64,000 bases of DNA. It comes from CAMLIZ01 sp040758375. GTDB lineage: Bacteria; Pseudomonadota; Gammaproteobacteria; Burkholderiales; Burkholderiaceae_C. How positions within the stretch are numbered: position 1 is the stretch's first letter; each line of letters begins with the position of its first letter. This document shows, in pieces, positions 50,784-59,558 of this stretch. The stretch covers positions 1-64,000 of the forward strand of contig JBFLWE010000012.1 of NCBI GenBank assembly GCA_040758375.1. Direction: 5' to 3'. The position numbers and the translations under genes were made by a program. The notes beneath the pieces are model-generated. The model made no database searches and was not told the DNA's origin. It saw only the letters and a list, made by a program, of their open reading frames with translations.

Positions 50784-52127
50784 ATGGGACAGTACTCGAT
50801 CAAGATGCCCGACATCGGCGAAGGCATCGCCGAGGTGGAGCTGGTGGCCTGGCGCGTGCAGCCGGGCGAGGACGTGGTGGAAGACCAGATCCTGGCCGAC
50901 GTGATGACCGACAAGGCCACGGTGGAGATCCCCTCGCCGGTGCACGGCAAGGTGCTCTCGCTCGGCGGCACGGTCGGCGAGGTGATGGCCGTGGGCGCCG
51001 AGCTGATTCGGCTGGAGGTGGAAGGCGCGGGCAACGTCAAGGACGGCCCGCCGGCCAGGCCCGCCGCTGCCCCGCCGCTGGCGCAGGGCAGCTCACCGCC
51101 TGTCACGCCGGAAGGCGGCAGTACCGTCGCACCCACCGTCGCGCCCACAGTGGCCTCGCGCGGCACGCCCGAGACCGAAGCCGAGCGCGACACTGCGCCC
51201 GTGCGCCGCAGCCCGCGCCCTGCCCCTTCGCCGCCCACGCGCGCACCGGGCGACAAGCCCATCGCCTCGCCGGCGGTGCGCCGCCGCGCCTGGGAGCTGG
51301 GCATCGAGCTGCAGTTCGTGCACGGCAGCGGCCCGGCCGGCCGCATCACGCACGAAGACCTGGACGTATACCTCGCCTCGCGCGGCCAGCCGATGAGCAC
51401 GCGCGCCAGCTCGGCCTATGCAGAGCGCCACGACGAGGAAGCCGTGCCGGTGATCGGCCTGCGCCGCAAGATTGCGCAGAAGATGCAGGAGGCCAAGCGC
51501 CGCATCCCGCACTTCAGCTACGTGGAAGAAGTCGACGTCACCGAGCTGGAGGCGCTGCGAGCCAAGCTCAACGCCAAGTACGGCGCGCAGCGCGGCAAGC
51601 TCACCGTGCTGCCGCTGATCGCGCGCGCGGTGGTGCTGGCGGTGCGCGACTTCCCGCAGATGAACGCACGCTTCGACGACGAGGCCGGCGTGGTCACGCG
51701 CTCCGGCGCGGTGCACCTGGGTATCGCCACGCAGACCGACTCGGGGCTGATGGTGCCGGTGCTGCAGCATGCCGAGTCGCGCGACCCCTGGCAGATCGGC
51801 GCCGAGGTGCTGCGCCTGGCCGAGGCCGCACGCACCGGCAAGGCTTCGCGCGAGGAGCTCTCGGGCTCGACGATCACGATCACCAGCCTCGGGCCCCTGG
51901 GCGGCATCGTCACCACGCCGGTGATCAACCACCCCGAGGTGGCGATCATCGGCGTCAACCGCATCGTCGAGCGGCCGGTCATCCGCAACGGCGCGGTCGT
52001 GCCGCGCCTGCTGATGAACCTGTCGTCCTCCTTCGACCACCGCGTGGTGGACGGCATGGACGCAGCCGAGTTCATCCAGGCGATCCGCGCGATGCTCGAA
52101 TCGCCCGCCATGCTCTTCGTGGAGTAG
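50784..52127 (+). CDS. bkdB: branched-chain 2-oxoacid dehydrogenase E2 (dihydrolipoyl acyltransferase)
   Basis: Protein of 447 aa with three domains. The lipoyl domain (1-76) has the lipoylated K44 in DVMTDKATVEI. After a long Pro/Ala/Thr linker comes a peripheral subunit-binding domain (about 155-190; ASPAVRRRAWELGIEL, GPAGRITHEDLD). The catalytic domain (about 220-445) ends with the active-site SSSFDHRVVDGMDAAEF. It transfers the branched acyl group to CoA and forms the core of the complex. Directly abuts the E1-beta gene. Confidence 0.95.
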   Translation: MGQYSIKMPDIGEGIAEVELVAWRVQPGEDVVEDQILADVMTDKATVEIPSPVHGKVLSLGGTVGEVMAVGAELIRLEVEGAGNVKDGPPARPAAAPPLAQGSSPPVTPEGGSTVAPTVAPTVASRGTPETEAERDTAPVRRSPRPAPSPPTRAPGDKPIASPAVRRRAWELGIELQFVHGSGPAGRITHEDLDVYLASRGQPMSTRASSAYAERHDEEAVPVIGLRRKIAQKMQEAKRRIPHFSYVEEVDVTELEALRAKLNAKYGAQRGKLTVLPLIARAVVLAVRDFPQMNARFDDEAGVVTRSGAVHLGIATQTDSGLMVPVLQHAESRDPWQIGAEVLRLAEAARTGKASREELSGSTITITSLGPLGGIVTTPVINHPEVAIIGVNRIVERPVIRNGAVVPRLLMNLSSSFDHRVVDGMDAAEFIQAIRAMLESPAMLFVE

Positions 52128-52131
52128 CCGC

Positions 52132-53529
52132 ATGCGCATGCAGAACACGACGCTGCTCGTGATCGGCGGCGGCCCAGGCGGCTATGTGGCCGCCATCCGC
52201 GCCGGCCAACTCGGCATCCCCACCGTGCTGGTCGAAGGCGACAAGCTCGGCGGCACCTGCCTGAACATCGGCTGCATCCCCTCGAAGGCGCTGATCCACG
52301 CGGCCGAGGAATTCGAGAAGGCGCGCCATTTCGCCAACAGCTCGCCGCTGGGCATCCACGTGCAGTCGCCCGGCATCGACCTGGCCCAGACCGTGCGCTG
52401 GAAAGACGGCATCGTGCAGCGCCTGACCGGCGGCGTGGGCGCGCTGCTCAAGAAGAACGGCGTGCAGGTGCTCAAGGGCTGGGCGCGCATCGTCGATGGC
52501 AAGACGGTGGAGGTGGCGCCGCACGAGGGCGAGCCGCTGCGCATCGGCTGCGAACACCTGCTGCTGGCCAGCGGCTCGGTGCCGGTGGAGCTGGCCGACA
52601 TGCCGTTCGGCGGGCCGGTGATCTCGTCCACCGAAGCGCTGGCGCCCGCCTCGCTGCCCAAGCGGCTGGTGGTCGTGGGCGCCGGCTACATCGGGCTGGA
52701 GCTTGGCATCGCCTACCGCAAGCTGGGCGCCGAGGTGGCGGTGGTGGAAGCCACCGAGCGCGTGCTGCCGGCCTATGACGAAGAGCTGACCAAGCCCGTG
52801 CTGGCGCGCCTGAAACAACTGGGCATCGTGCTGCACCTGGGTTGCAGCGTGCAGGGCCTCACCGACACCGGCACCGGCGTGCGGGTGCGCAGCGCGCGCG
52901 CCGACGAGTTCGCGCTGCCGGCCGACCGCGTGCTGGTGGCCGTGGGCCGCCGGCCACGTACCGAGGGCTACGGCCTGGAGTCGCTGCAGCTGGACATGGC
53001 CGGCCGCGCGCTCAAGGTGGACGAGCAGTGCCGCACCTCGATGCGCAACGTGTGGGCCATCGGCGACCTCACCGGTGAGCCGATGCTGGCGCACCGCGCG
53101 ATGGCGCAGGGCGAGATGGTGGCCGAGGTCATCGCCGGCCGCAAACGCCGCTTCGCGCCCGCGGCGGTCCCGGCGATCTGCTTCACCGATCCGGAAGTGG
53201 TGGTCGTGGGCTCCTCGCCCGGGCAGGCGCAGCAGGCCGGCCTGGACTGCGTGAGCGCGATGTTCCCCTTCAGCGCCAACGGCCGCGCGATGAGCCTGGA
53301 ATCCACCGAAGGCTTCGTGCGCGTGGTCGCGCGGCGCGACAACCACCTCATCGTCGGCTGGCAGGCGGTGGGCCGGGCGGTCTCGGAGCTGGCGGCCGCG
53401 TTCTCGCAGTCGATCGAGATGGGCGCCACGCTGCACGACGTGGCAGGCACCATCCATGCGCATCCCACACTGGGCGAGGCGGTGCAGGAGGCCGCGCTGC
53501 GCGCGCTGGGGCACGCGCTGCACATCTGA
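52132..53529 (+). CDS. lpdV: dihydrolipoyl dehydrogenase (E3) of the branched-chain complex
   Basis: FAD-dependent disulfide oxidoreductase of 465 aa. FAD is bound at VIGGGPGGYVAAIRAGQ, the redox disulfide is C43/C48 in GGTCLNIGCIPSK, NAD at VVGAGYIGLELG, and the C-terminal His-Glu is in HAHPTLGEAVQEAA. It reoxidises the E2 lipoyl group. A start six bases later (ATG at 52138) is possible. It starts four bases after bkdB ends, and the operon stops before the terminator shared with the convergent pal gene. Confidence 0.93.
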   Translation: MRMQNTTLLVIGGGPGGYVAAIRAGQLGIPTVLVEGDKLGGTCLNIGCIPSKALIHAAEEFEKARHFANSSPLGIHVQSPGIDLAQTVRWKDGIVQRLTGGVGALLKKNGVQVLKGWARIVDGKTVEVAPHEGEPLRIGCEHLLLASGSVPVELADMPFGGPVISSTEALAPASLPKRLVVVGAGYIGLELGIAYRKLGAEVAVVEATERVLPAYDEELTKPVLARLKQLGIVLHLGCSVQGLTDTGTGVRVRSARADEFALPADRVLVAVGRRPRTEGYGLESLQLDMAGRALKVDEQCRTSMRNVWAIGDLTGEPMLAHRAMAQGEMVAEVIAGRKRRFAPAAVPAICFTDPEVVVVGSSPGQAQQAGLDCVSAMFPFSANGRAMSLESTEGFVRVVARRDNHLIVGWQAVGRAVSELAAAFSQSIEMGATLHDVAGTIHAHPTLGEAVQEAALRALGHALHI

Positions 53530-53535
53530 AGAAAA

Positions 53536-53566
53536 GCAAAAAGCCCCGGCCGGGAGGCACGGGGCT
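53536..53566 (-). terminator. Rho-independent terminator of pal (possibly bidirectional)
   Basis: Stem AGCCCCG/CGGGGCT with an 11-base loop; on the minus strand it is followed by TTTTGC, so it serves the pal gene that ends at 53588. It lies only a few bases after the plus-strand lpdV stop, where it may also stop readthrough, though the plus side lacks a T run. Confidence 0.75.
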
Positions 53567-53587
53567 GTTGCTGCAGGCAGCCGCCGA

Positions 53588-54124
53588 TCAGCGGTAGACG
53601 ATGTCGGCGCGGCGGTTTTGCGCCCAGGCGGTCTCGTCGTGGCCGGTGGCGCGCGGCTTTTCCTTGCCGAAGCTCACCGCCTCGACCTGCGATTCCTTCA
53701 CGCCGTAGACCTTGAGCGCGTTCTTCACGGCCTCGGCGCGGCGCTGGCCGAGCGCAAGGTTGTATTCGCTGCTGCCGCGCTCGTCGGTGTGGCCCTCCAC
53801 GCGCACGTTCAGCGCGGGGTTCTTGGCCAGGTAAGGCCCTTGCAGCTCGATCACGGCCCGGTCTTGCGGCCGGATGGCGGACTCGTCGAAATCGAAGTAC
53901 ACGCTGCGATTGCGCGAGACCGGATTGTTGGGGTCGAGATGGGCGGCCAGCGTGGGCGCGGGCGCGGCCACCGGAGCCGGGGCCGACGGCGTGGCCGGCT
54001 GAGCGGCCGGCGCCGCAGCGGCCGGGGCCGGCTGAGCGGCAGGTTGCGTGGGCGTGCTGGAGCACGCGGCCAACAAGACGGGGGCGGCGCACAGTGCGGC
54101 GCGAAGGAAACTCATTTGTCGCAT
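53588..54124 (-). CDS. pal: peptidoglycan-associated lipoprotein Pal (OmpA C-like)
   Basis: Protein of 178 aa: lipoprotein signal ending LLAAC (start at 54124 or more likely the second ATG at 54115), a Pro/Ala spacer of about 40 residues, and a complete OmpA C-terminal domain. The domain has SVYFDFDESAIRPQDR and the peptidoglycan-binding NVRVEGHTDERGSSEYNLALGQRRAE, ending AQNRRADIVYR. Role: anchors the outer membrane to peptidoglycan. In most proteobacteria pal follows tolB; here it is isolated, between the bkd operon and a YbdK-type gene, so it might be a second OmpA-like lipoprotein rather than the Tol partner. Confidence 0.85.
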   Translation of the reverse strand: MRQMSFLRAALCAAPVLLAACSSTPTQPAAQPAPAAAAPAAQPATPSAPAPVAAPAPTLAAHLDPNNPVSRNRSVYFDFDESAIRPQDRAVIELQGPYLAKNPALNVRVEGHTDERGSSEYNLALGQRRAEAVKNALKVYGVKESQVEAVSFGKEKPRATGHDETAWAQNRRADIVYR

Positions 54125-54210
54125 GAGGCAATACCCGGTGGAGGCCGGTGTTCAGTCAGTGACGCGGCCGAGACTACCACACACATTTGTACCAATCCAG
54201 CAAGTGTTCG

Positions 54211-55335
54211 TTACTCCGCCGCCCCTCGGAAACACTCGATCGCCGCTTCCACCATGCCTTCGGCGCTGCCGCGCTCGCGGTGCTGGCGGCGCAGGAAGGA
54301 GGCGTCGCTGCCGTCGCGCACGACGCGGTGGATGCCGTCCAGCGCCGAGCGGCTTTGCAGCGCGTCGGCATCGGGCTCGATGCGGCGCAGCGTGGCGAGG
54401 ATGTCCTCACGCAGCAGGCGCGACTCGTAGGTCTTGGGGTCGACCACGGTGCCGTCCAGTCCGAAGCGGCAGGCCTGGAAGCGGTTGTAGTTGTAGACCA
54501 GGTAGTCGTTCTCGGCCGGCGGCGGCTCCTTGCGCTGCAGCAGGTTGCGGCACAGCGCCTGCAGGTAGCAGGCCAGCGCCGCCGCATGGTCCACCGACAG
54601 CGGCGTGTCGCACACGCGCAGCTCGATCGTGCCGTACTCCGGCTTGGGGCGGATGTCCCAGTAGAAGTCTTTCATGCTCTGCACGATGCCGGTGCGCTCC
54701 ATGTGCGCGAAGTAGTCGCTCTCGAAGTCGCCCCAGCGCAGCACGAAGGGCGCGCGGCCGCTCAACGGGAACGCGAACACCGAGTTCAGGCGCGCGGAGT
54801 TGAACAGCGTGTCGCTGCGCTGCACAAAGGGCGACGAGGCCGACAGCGCGATGAAGTGAGGGATGTAGCGGCTGAGCGAGTGCAGCAGGAACAGCGCGTC
54901 GTCGCCCGAGGCGCAGCCCACATGCACGTGCTGGCCGAAGATGGTGAACTGCTTGGCCAGGTAGCCGTACAGCGCCGACACCTGCTTGAAGCGCGGCTTG
55001 GAGAAGATCTTGCGCTCCGACCACTGCTGGAACGGATGGGTACCGCCGCCGCACACACCCACGTTGAGCATGTCGCCGGCATGCACCAGTGCGTCGCGGA
55101 TCGCATGCAGCTGCGCCAGCAGGGTGTCGTGGCGCGAGTGCACGTCGGTGGAGATCTCGATCATGCTCTCGGTGATCTCCGGCACCACGTTGCCGGGAAA
55201 CTTGCGCCGGCCCAGCAGCTCGAGCATGTCGGGGCTGGCGTCCACCAGGTCGAAGTCGCTCAGCGACACCAGCTGCAGCTCCAGCTCGACGCCCAGCGTG
55301 AGCGGCTCGGAGGTCTTGAAGGTCTCGAGCGGCAT
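54211..55335 (-). CDS. YbdK-type carboxylate-amine ligase (glutamate--cysteine ligase family 2)
   Basis: Protein of 374 aa of the GCS2 family. It shows TLGVELELQLVSL, PEITESMIEISTDVH, VCGGGTHPFQQWS, FGQHVHVGC and YWDIRPKPEYGTIELRVCDTPL. GCS2 proteins are ATP-grasp-like ligases with weak gamma-glutamylcysteine synthetase activity in some members. The true substrate is uncertain. ATG at 55335 chosen as the canonical MPLETFKTS start; the antiporter gene ends two bases upstream, so the two are likely co-transcribed. Confidence 0.88.
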   Translation of the reverse strand: MPLETFKTSEPLTLGVELELQLVSLSDFDLVDASPDMLELLGRRKFPGNVVPEITESMIEISTDVHSRHDTLLAQLHAIRDALVHAGDMLNVGVCGGGTHPFQQWSERKIFSKPRFKQVSALYGYLAKQFTIFGQHVHVGCASGDDALFLLHSLSRYIPHFIALSASSPFVQRSDTLFNSARLNSVFAFPLSGRAPFVLRWGDFESDYFAHMERTGIVQSMKDFYWDIRPKPEYGTIELRVCDTPLSVDHAAALACYLQALCRNLLQRKEPPPAENDYLVYNYNRFQACRFGLDGTVVDPKTYESRLLREDILATLRRIEPDADALQSRSALDGIHRVVRDGSDASFLRRQHRERGSAEGMVEAAIECFRGAAE

Positions 55336-55337
55336 CG

Positions 55338-56534
55338 TCAGTGCTCCCGCGTCTGCGGCGTCTCGCCGGCCCATTTGAGCGCCAGCTGCGTCAGTACCGG
55401 CCCGGCAATGTCCAGCAGCAAGGTGGCCGCTGCCAGCGGCGCCAGCTGGTCCATCAGGTTGATGCCCATGTAGCGCGTCTGCACCAGCAGCGCGATCACC
55501 AGCGCGGACATCGGCGACAACGCCACGCCGGTGAGCAGGCCCTTGCGCCAGGAGACGCCGCTCACGCGCGCGAACAGCACCGCGCCGCCCACCTTGGTGG
55601 CGAAGCGCATGCCCACGAGGGCCAGCGCCAGGCCCAGCCCGGCGGCCACGCGCGGCCAGGCCAGCGCCGCGCCCACGTAGACGAACAGCAGCACCGTCAG
55701 CAGGTCGCCCAGGGCACCGAAGTTGCGCTGCGCAGAGTTGAGCGTGAGCCTGCGCTGGCGCGCCACGAAACCGAAGGTCAGCGCTGCCAGCACCGGCGAG
55801 ACCTTCATCACGTGCGCCAGCGACACCAGCAGGATCACCGCGATCGCGAAGCCGATGGTCGCGTTCTGCCCGAGGTTGCCCAGGCTGCGCAGCAGCGCGG
55901 GCACCACCGCGCCGAACAGCAGCCCCAGGCCGGCGGATACCACGATCACCAGCAGGCTGCTCGAGATCGCCTGCATCGCGCTGCCCGAGCTCTGGAAGGC
56001 CCACAGGCCCACCACCACGTTGAACAGGAACACCGCGAGGATGCAGTTCAGCGCCGACAGGTGCATCGCGCGCTCGGTCACCTGGCCCGAGCTGCGCTGT
56101 TCGTTGACCACGCGCAGCACCTCGGCCGGCGAAGTGGCCACCGCCAGCGCCGACAACAGCCCGGCGGTGAGCCCTTCCAGACCGAACACGCCGGCGGCCA
56201 CCCAGTACACGCCGAAGAAGGTGGCCACCGATTCCGCCAGCCCGCTCGCCCCCACCCACTGGTTGGTGCGCAGCCAGCCGAGGTTGATGCGGTAGCCGAA
56301 CTCGAACAGCATCAGCCCCATCGCGATGTTGGCCACCACCAGGAACGAGCTCTCGTTCGGCCGCGACAGCAGCCCCAGCTGCGAGGACGAAAACAGGAAG
56401 CCCACCAGCCCGTAGACGCTGATGCGCGGCAGCTTCACCCAGCGGTGCACCAGCTCGCCCAACACCCAGGCGAACCCCAGGGCCAGCGGCCAGGCCAGGT
56501 CGGCGGCAGCGGCCAGGAAAGTTTGCATCCCCAC
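55338..56534 (-). CDS. CPA2-type cation:proton antiporter (Kef-like membrane domain)
   Basis: Protein of 398 aa with 11-13 hydrophobic helices of the Na+/H+-exchanger fold (ALGFAWVLGELVHRWVKLPRI, MLFEFGYRINLGWLRTNQWVG, SALAVATSPAEVLRVVNE). The last motif lies where the ion-binding Asp usually sits, but the Asp is replaced by Ser/Pro context (ATSPAEV). It has no TrkA-N domain, so it is the membrane part only. Downstream neighbour YbdK would fit a glutathione-linked Kef system, though that is speculative. A start at 56528 is equally possible. Confidence 0.8.
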   Translation of the reverse strand: MGMQTFLAAAADLAWPLALGFAWVLGELVHRWVKLPRISVYGLVGFLFSSSQLGLLSRPNESSFLVVANIAMGLMLFEFGYRINLGWLRTNQWVGASGLAESVATFFGVYWVAAGVFGLEGLTAGLLSALAVATSPAEVLRVVNEQRSSGQVTERAMHLSALNCILAVFLFNVVVGLWAFQSSGSAMQAISSSLLVIVVSAGLGLLFGAVVPALLRSLGNLGQNATIGFAIAVILLVSLAHVMKVSPVLAALTFGFVARQRRLTLNSAQRNFGALGDLLTVLLFVYVGAALAWPRVAAGLGLALALVGMRFATKVGGAVLFARVSGVSWRKGLLTGVALSPMSALVIALLVQTRYMGINLMDQLAPLAAATLLLDIAGPVLTQLALKWAGETPQTREH

Positions 56535-56547
56535 TCCTTTTTCCTTG

Positions 56548-57195
56548 TCAGCCTGCCGCAGGCTTGGCCGGACGGTCGAAGAACCGCAGCACCACCAGCA
56601 GCACCACCGTCATCGGCAGCATCGCCAGCGGCGAGACGATGCCGGCCACCAGCGGCGCCACCGCGAGAAAGCAGCGCAGCCCCCAGCTGTAGAGCAGGCC
56701 CGCGCGCTCCACGTAGTCCTCGGCCATCGGCATCAAGGGCTCGCGCTCGGCGGCGCCGGCGGGCATGGACATCACGAAGCCCGCGTGGTTGAAAAAGCGC
56801 ATCGCCATCGCCGAGCAGACGTAGGAGGCAAACAGCACCAGCATCAGGCAGATCTCCAGCGCGGTGCGCGGCGTCAGGCCGGCCAGCGGGTGGGCCGCGT
56901 CCAGCCCCTGCGCCAGCCGCGGCGCCGCCAGGCTCATGCTGCCCATCAGCGCCAGCGCCGCGGTGGAGGCCGCGATGGTGGCCGACATCAGCGAGTTGCG
57001 CAGCGTCTGCACGGCCACGATCTCGAAGCCTGGCTGGCGCGCCAGCGCCCTCACCCAGTCGACCCGCATGCGCGCATGGCGCGAGCGGGCCACGCGCTCC
57101 GGCTGCCGCGCGCCCACCCACACGGCCCAGGCCTCGTAGGCCGCTAGCAGCACGGCGCTGGCGGCGATCAGCAGCCATGCGGTCATGTCGTCCAT
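56548..57195 (-). CDS. DUF599 family membrane protein
   Basis: Protein of 215 aa with four hydrophobic helices. It contains the DUF599 core VQTLRNSLMSATIAASTAALALMGS and a conserved middle FFNHAGFVMSMP. Function of the family is unknown to me. It lies 13 bp upstream of the antiporter gene on the same strand, so the three minus-strand genes down to YbdK may form one unit. It is divergent from the antiporter gene at 57300, with about 100 bp between. Confidence 0.78.
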   Translation of the reverse strand: MDDMTAWLLIAASAVLLAAYEAWAVWVGARQPERVARSRHARMRVDWVRALARQPGFEIVAVQTLRNSLMSATIAASTAALALMGSMSLAAPRLAQGLDAAHPLAGLTPRTALEICLMLVLFASYVCSAMAMRFFNHAGFVMSMPAGAAEREPLMPMAEDYVERAGLLYSWGLRCFLAVAPLVAGIVSPLAMLPMTVVLLVVLRFFDRPAKPAAG

Positions 57196-57299
57196 CGCAG
57201 ATCTCGCTCCACAATCACGGGCCGCCTTTGTACCCCATGGCGGGCCGCCGCCCGCATGGCGCCCTCGCCGCTGTCAACAACCCTTAAGGGCGTACCCTG

Positions 57300-58553
57300 A
57301 TGCAAGAGAACCCGACCCTGCAATGGATTGCCGCCGCGCTGTTCGCCGTGGCGCTGCTGCACACCTTCTCCACCAAGATCCTGCACCGCCTGGCCCGGCG
57401 CTACCCGCGCCATGGCGGCATGTTCCACCTGCTGGGCGAGGTGGAGGTGGTGTTCGGCTTCTGGGCCGGCGTGCTGATGGTGGTGATGGCCCTGGCCAGC
57501 GGCGGCGGCTCGGCGCTGCAGTACGTGGAATCGCGCCAGTACACCGAGCCGCTGTTCGTGTTCGCGGTGATGGTGATCGCGGCCTCCAAGCCTGTGCTGG
57601 TGGCGGCAGCCTCGCTGGTGCGCGTGACGGCGCGGCTGATGCCGCTGCCCACCAGCGTGGCCTCCGTGTGGCTGGGGCTGGCCGCGGTGCCGCTGCTGGG
57701 CTCGCTGATCACCGAGCCGGCCGCCATGACCCTGGCGGCGCTGATGCTGCGCGAGCGCGTGTTCTGCAAGGGCCCGCCCGAGTGGGCGAAGTACGCGGCG
57801 CTGGGCGTGCTGTTCGTCAACGTGTCCATCGGCGGCACGCTCACTTCGTACGCGGCGCCGCCGGTGCTCATGGTGGCCAGCACCTGGCAGTGGACCAGCG
57901 GCTTCATGTTCGCCACCTTCGGCTGGAAGGCGGCCCTGGCCGTGCTGGTGAACGCCACCGTGCTGGTGGTCGTGCTGCGCAAGCACCTGAGCGCCTCCGA
58001 CGACGACTCGGGCATGGGCCGCGTGCCGGGCGTGGTGCAGCTGGTGCACCTGGCCTTCCTGGCCGGCGTGGTGGTGTTCGCCCACCATCCGGTGGTGTTC
58101 CTCGGCCTGCTGCTGTTCTTCATGGGCTTCGTGCAGGCCTATGCGCGCCACCAGGACCCGCTGATCCTGAAGGAGGCGCTGCTGGTGAGCTTCTTCCTCG
58201 CCGGGCTGGTGGTGCTGGGCGGCATGCAGCAGTGGTGGCTGCAGCCCATCGTGGCATCGCTGCAACCGCTGGCGCTGTTCTTCGGCGCGCTGGGGCTGAC
58301 GGCGATCACCGACAACGCGGCCCTCACCTACCTGGGCTCGCTGATCGAGGGCATTTCGGACACCTCGAAGTACATGCTGGTGGCCGGCGCGGTGGCCGGC
58401 GGCGGGCTCACCGTGATCGCCAACGCGCCCAACCCGGCGGGCGTGGCGCTGCTGCGCGGGGGCTTCGAAGACGGCACCATCGGCGCCGGTTCGCTGCTGC
58501 TGGGCGCCGCGCTGCCCACGCTGGTGGCGGCAGCGGCCTTCCTGCTGCTGTAG
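57300..58553 (+). CDS. putative Na+/H+ antiporter (multi-helix ion transporter)
   Basis: Protein of 417 aa with 11-12 hydrophobic helices. It resembles the putative Na+/H+ antiporters of the ArsB/NhaD-like ion-transporter superfamily: a central LLGSLITEPAAMTLAALMLRE followed by GTLTSYAAPPVLMVA, and the second-half GLTAITDNAALTYLG with a paired Asp-Asn. Such repeated TEPA/TDNA elements are where ions bind in IT-superfamily transporters. Ion and direction are inferred. Start ATG overlaps an upstream TGA; it converges with the DUF5985 pair. Confidence 0.8.
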   Translation: MQENPTLQWIAAALFAVALLHTFSTKILHRLARRYPRHGGMFHLLGEVEVVFGFWAGVLMVVMALASGGGSALQYVESRQYTEPLFVFAVMVIAASKPVLVAAASLVRVTARLMPLPTSVASVWLGLAAVPLLGSLITEPAAMTLAALMLRERVFCKGPPEWAKYAALGVLFVNVSIGGTLTSYAAPPVLMVASTWQWTSGFMFATFGWKAALAVLVNATVLVVVLRKHLSASDDDSGMGRVPGVVQLVHLAFLAGVVVFAHHPVVFLGLLLFFMGFVQAYARHQDPLILKEALLVSFFLAGLVVLGGMQQWWLQPIVASLQPLALFFGALGLTAITDNAALTYLGSLIEGISDTSKYMLVAGAVAGGGLTVIANAPNPAGVALLRGGFEDGTIGAGSLLLGAALPTLVAAAAFLLL

Positions 58554-58562
58554 GGCGCCGCC

Positions 58563-58838
58563 CTACTTGGCCCGGGGACGGTTCTTGTCCCAGATGGCCC
58601 ACACGATCAGGGCGTAGGACAGCAGCCGCACCAGGTAGTGCACCGGCGCGTCCTCGTTCCACGACAAGGTCGCCGCCATCGCCACGCGGTTGGCCGCTTC
58701 GATCCAGAACGAGAGCATGAAGAACAGGAAGAAGCGGTCGTGCGAGCTGCGCCAGTAGCGCAGAAAGAACAGGCCCGCGACGAAGCAGCCCACGGCGATG
58801 CCGCCCATCAGCAGCAGGTGCCAGCCGTTGCCTGTCAT
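58563..58838 (-). CDS. DUF5985-like small membrane protein, second of a pair
   Basis: Protein of 91 aa with three hydrophobic helices: LLLMGGIAVGCFVAGLFFLRYWR, FFLFFMLSFWIEAANRVAMA, LVRLLSYALIVWAIWDKN. The RYWRSSHDRFF loop is conserved in this small family, whose function I do not know. It overlaps the end of the similar upstream gene by four bases, so the two are translated together. ATG at 58838; longer in-frame sequence is the shadow of the neighbour. Confidence 0.68.
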   Translation of the reverse strand: MTGNGWHLLLMGGIAVGCFVAGLFFLRYWRSSHDRFFLFFMLSFWIEAANRVAMAATLSWNEDAPVHYLVRLLSYALIVWAIWDKNRPRAK

Positions 58839-59095
58839 GCGTCGGACTCCAGCACCAGCCCGCCGACCAGCAACAGCACCGCCAGCAGCGCGACGCCCAG
58901 GCGCCACAGCGACAGGTCATGGGCCGGAAACACGGTCTTGTCCAGCACGAGCAGCAGGTTGTTGACGCTCAGGCCCACGAAGCAGAGCCCGCTCCACAGC
59001 AGCAGGCGGAAGCGGTTGCGGAAATAGCTGCGCAACAGCAAGGTCGCGCAGGCCATGGCCGTGAGGGTGCACAGGGTGTAGATGACCTGGTCCAC
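58835..59095 (-). CDS. DUF5985-like small membrane protein, first of a pair
   Basis: Protein of about 86 aa with three hydrophobic helices (YTLCTLTAMACATLLLR, RLLLWSGLCFVGLSVNNLLLVL, LWRLGVALLAVLLLVGGLVLE) and the same RSYFRNRFRLLLW-type loop as its downstream partner. Likely start is the GTG at 59095, just after the upstream stop; an ATG at 59131 inside the neighbour is the alternative. Probably forms a heteromeric membrane complex with its partner; no function known. Confidence 0.62.
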   Translation of the reverse strand: MDQVIYTLCTLTAMACATLLLRSYFRNRFRLLLWSGLCFVGLSVNNLLLVLDKTVFPAHDLSLWRLGVALLAVLLLVGGLVLESDA

Positions 59096-59096
59096 G

Positions 59097-59486
59097 TCAG
59101 GAGTCCTTTCGCAGCTTGAACGCATCGGCAAAGCGCTGTGCGCTCTTCTGGGTGGCGTCGTGGATGAGGTTGGTCACGCCGATCAGGTTGGCCGAGTAGG
59201 CCTCGGCCAGGCGATCCCAGGCGCCGGCCAGGCGCTCGTCGCGCGGGGCGAAGCGGTAGCGCTCGTTCTCGCGCTCGATGGCGCCCGCCAGGCACAGGCC
59301 TTCCAGCAGCTCGGCGGCCGCCTGCTCGCGGATGTAGAGCGCCGCCGCCACCTCCGCCACGCCCATCGCCTGGCCCGGCTGGCGCCGCAGCAGCAGCGCC
59401 GCTTCCACGAAGGGAACCGACGGCACGCTCGTCAGCACGAAGCGCCGCACGTCGTCCGGTATGGGGTTGTACGCGTTGCCCGTCAT
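59097..59486 (-). CDS. small winged-helix-like protein of unknown function
   Basis: Protein of 129 aa from the ATG at 59486 (MTGNAYNPIPDDVRRF); the frame is open 20 codons further. Predicted helices EAALLLRRQPGQAMGVAEVAAALYI and REQAAAELLEGLCLAGAIERENERYRFAP look like a winged helix, followed by a C-terminal helical tail that could be coiled coil. No known family recognised. It ends one base before the GTG of the first DUF5985-like gene, so the three are probably an operon and this protein may sense for or regulate the membrane pair. Confidence 0.6.
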   Translation of the reverse strand: MTGNAYNPIPDDVRRFVLTSVPSVPFVEAALLLRRQPGQAMGVAEVAAALYIREQAAAELLEGLCLAGAIERENERYRFAPRDERLAGAWDRLAEAYSANLIGVTNLIHDATQKSAQRFADAFKLRKDS

Positions 59487-59558
59487 TTTTTTGAGTGGGG
59501 CAAATGTACAACGCCCTTCCGCCATTTCAGGCGGCGAGGAAGGCACATGGGGATCGCG

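Noticed and set aside
54211..56259. 682-aa version of the YbdK-type ligase
   Set aside because: Its first 300 residues are an out-of-frame reading of the antiporter gene; the family starts at MPLETFKTS (55335).
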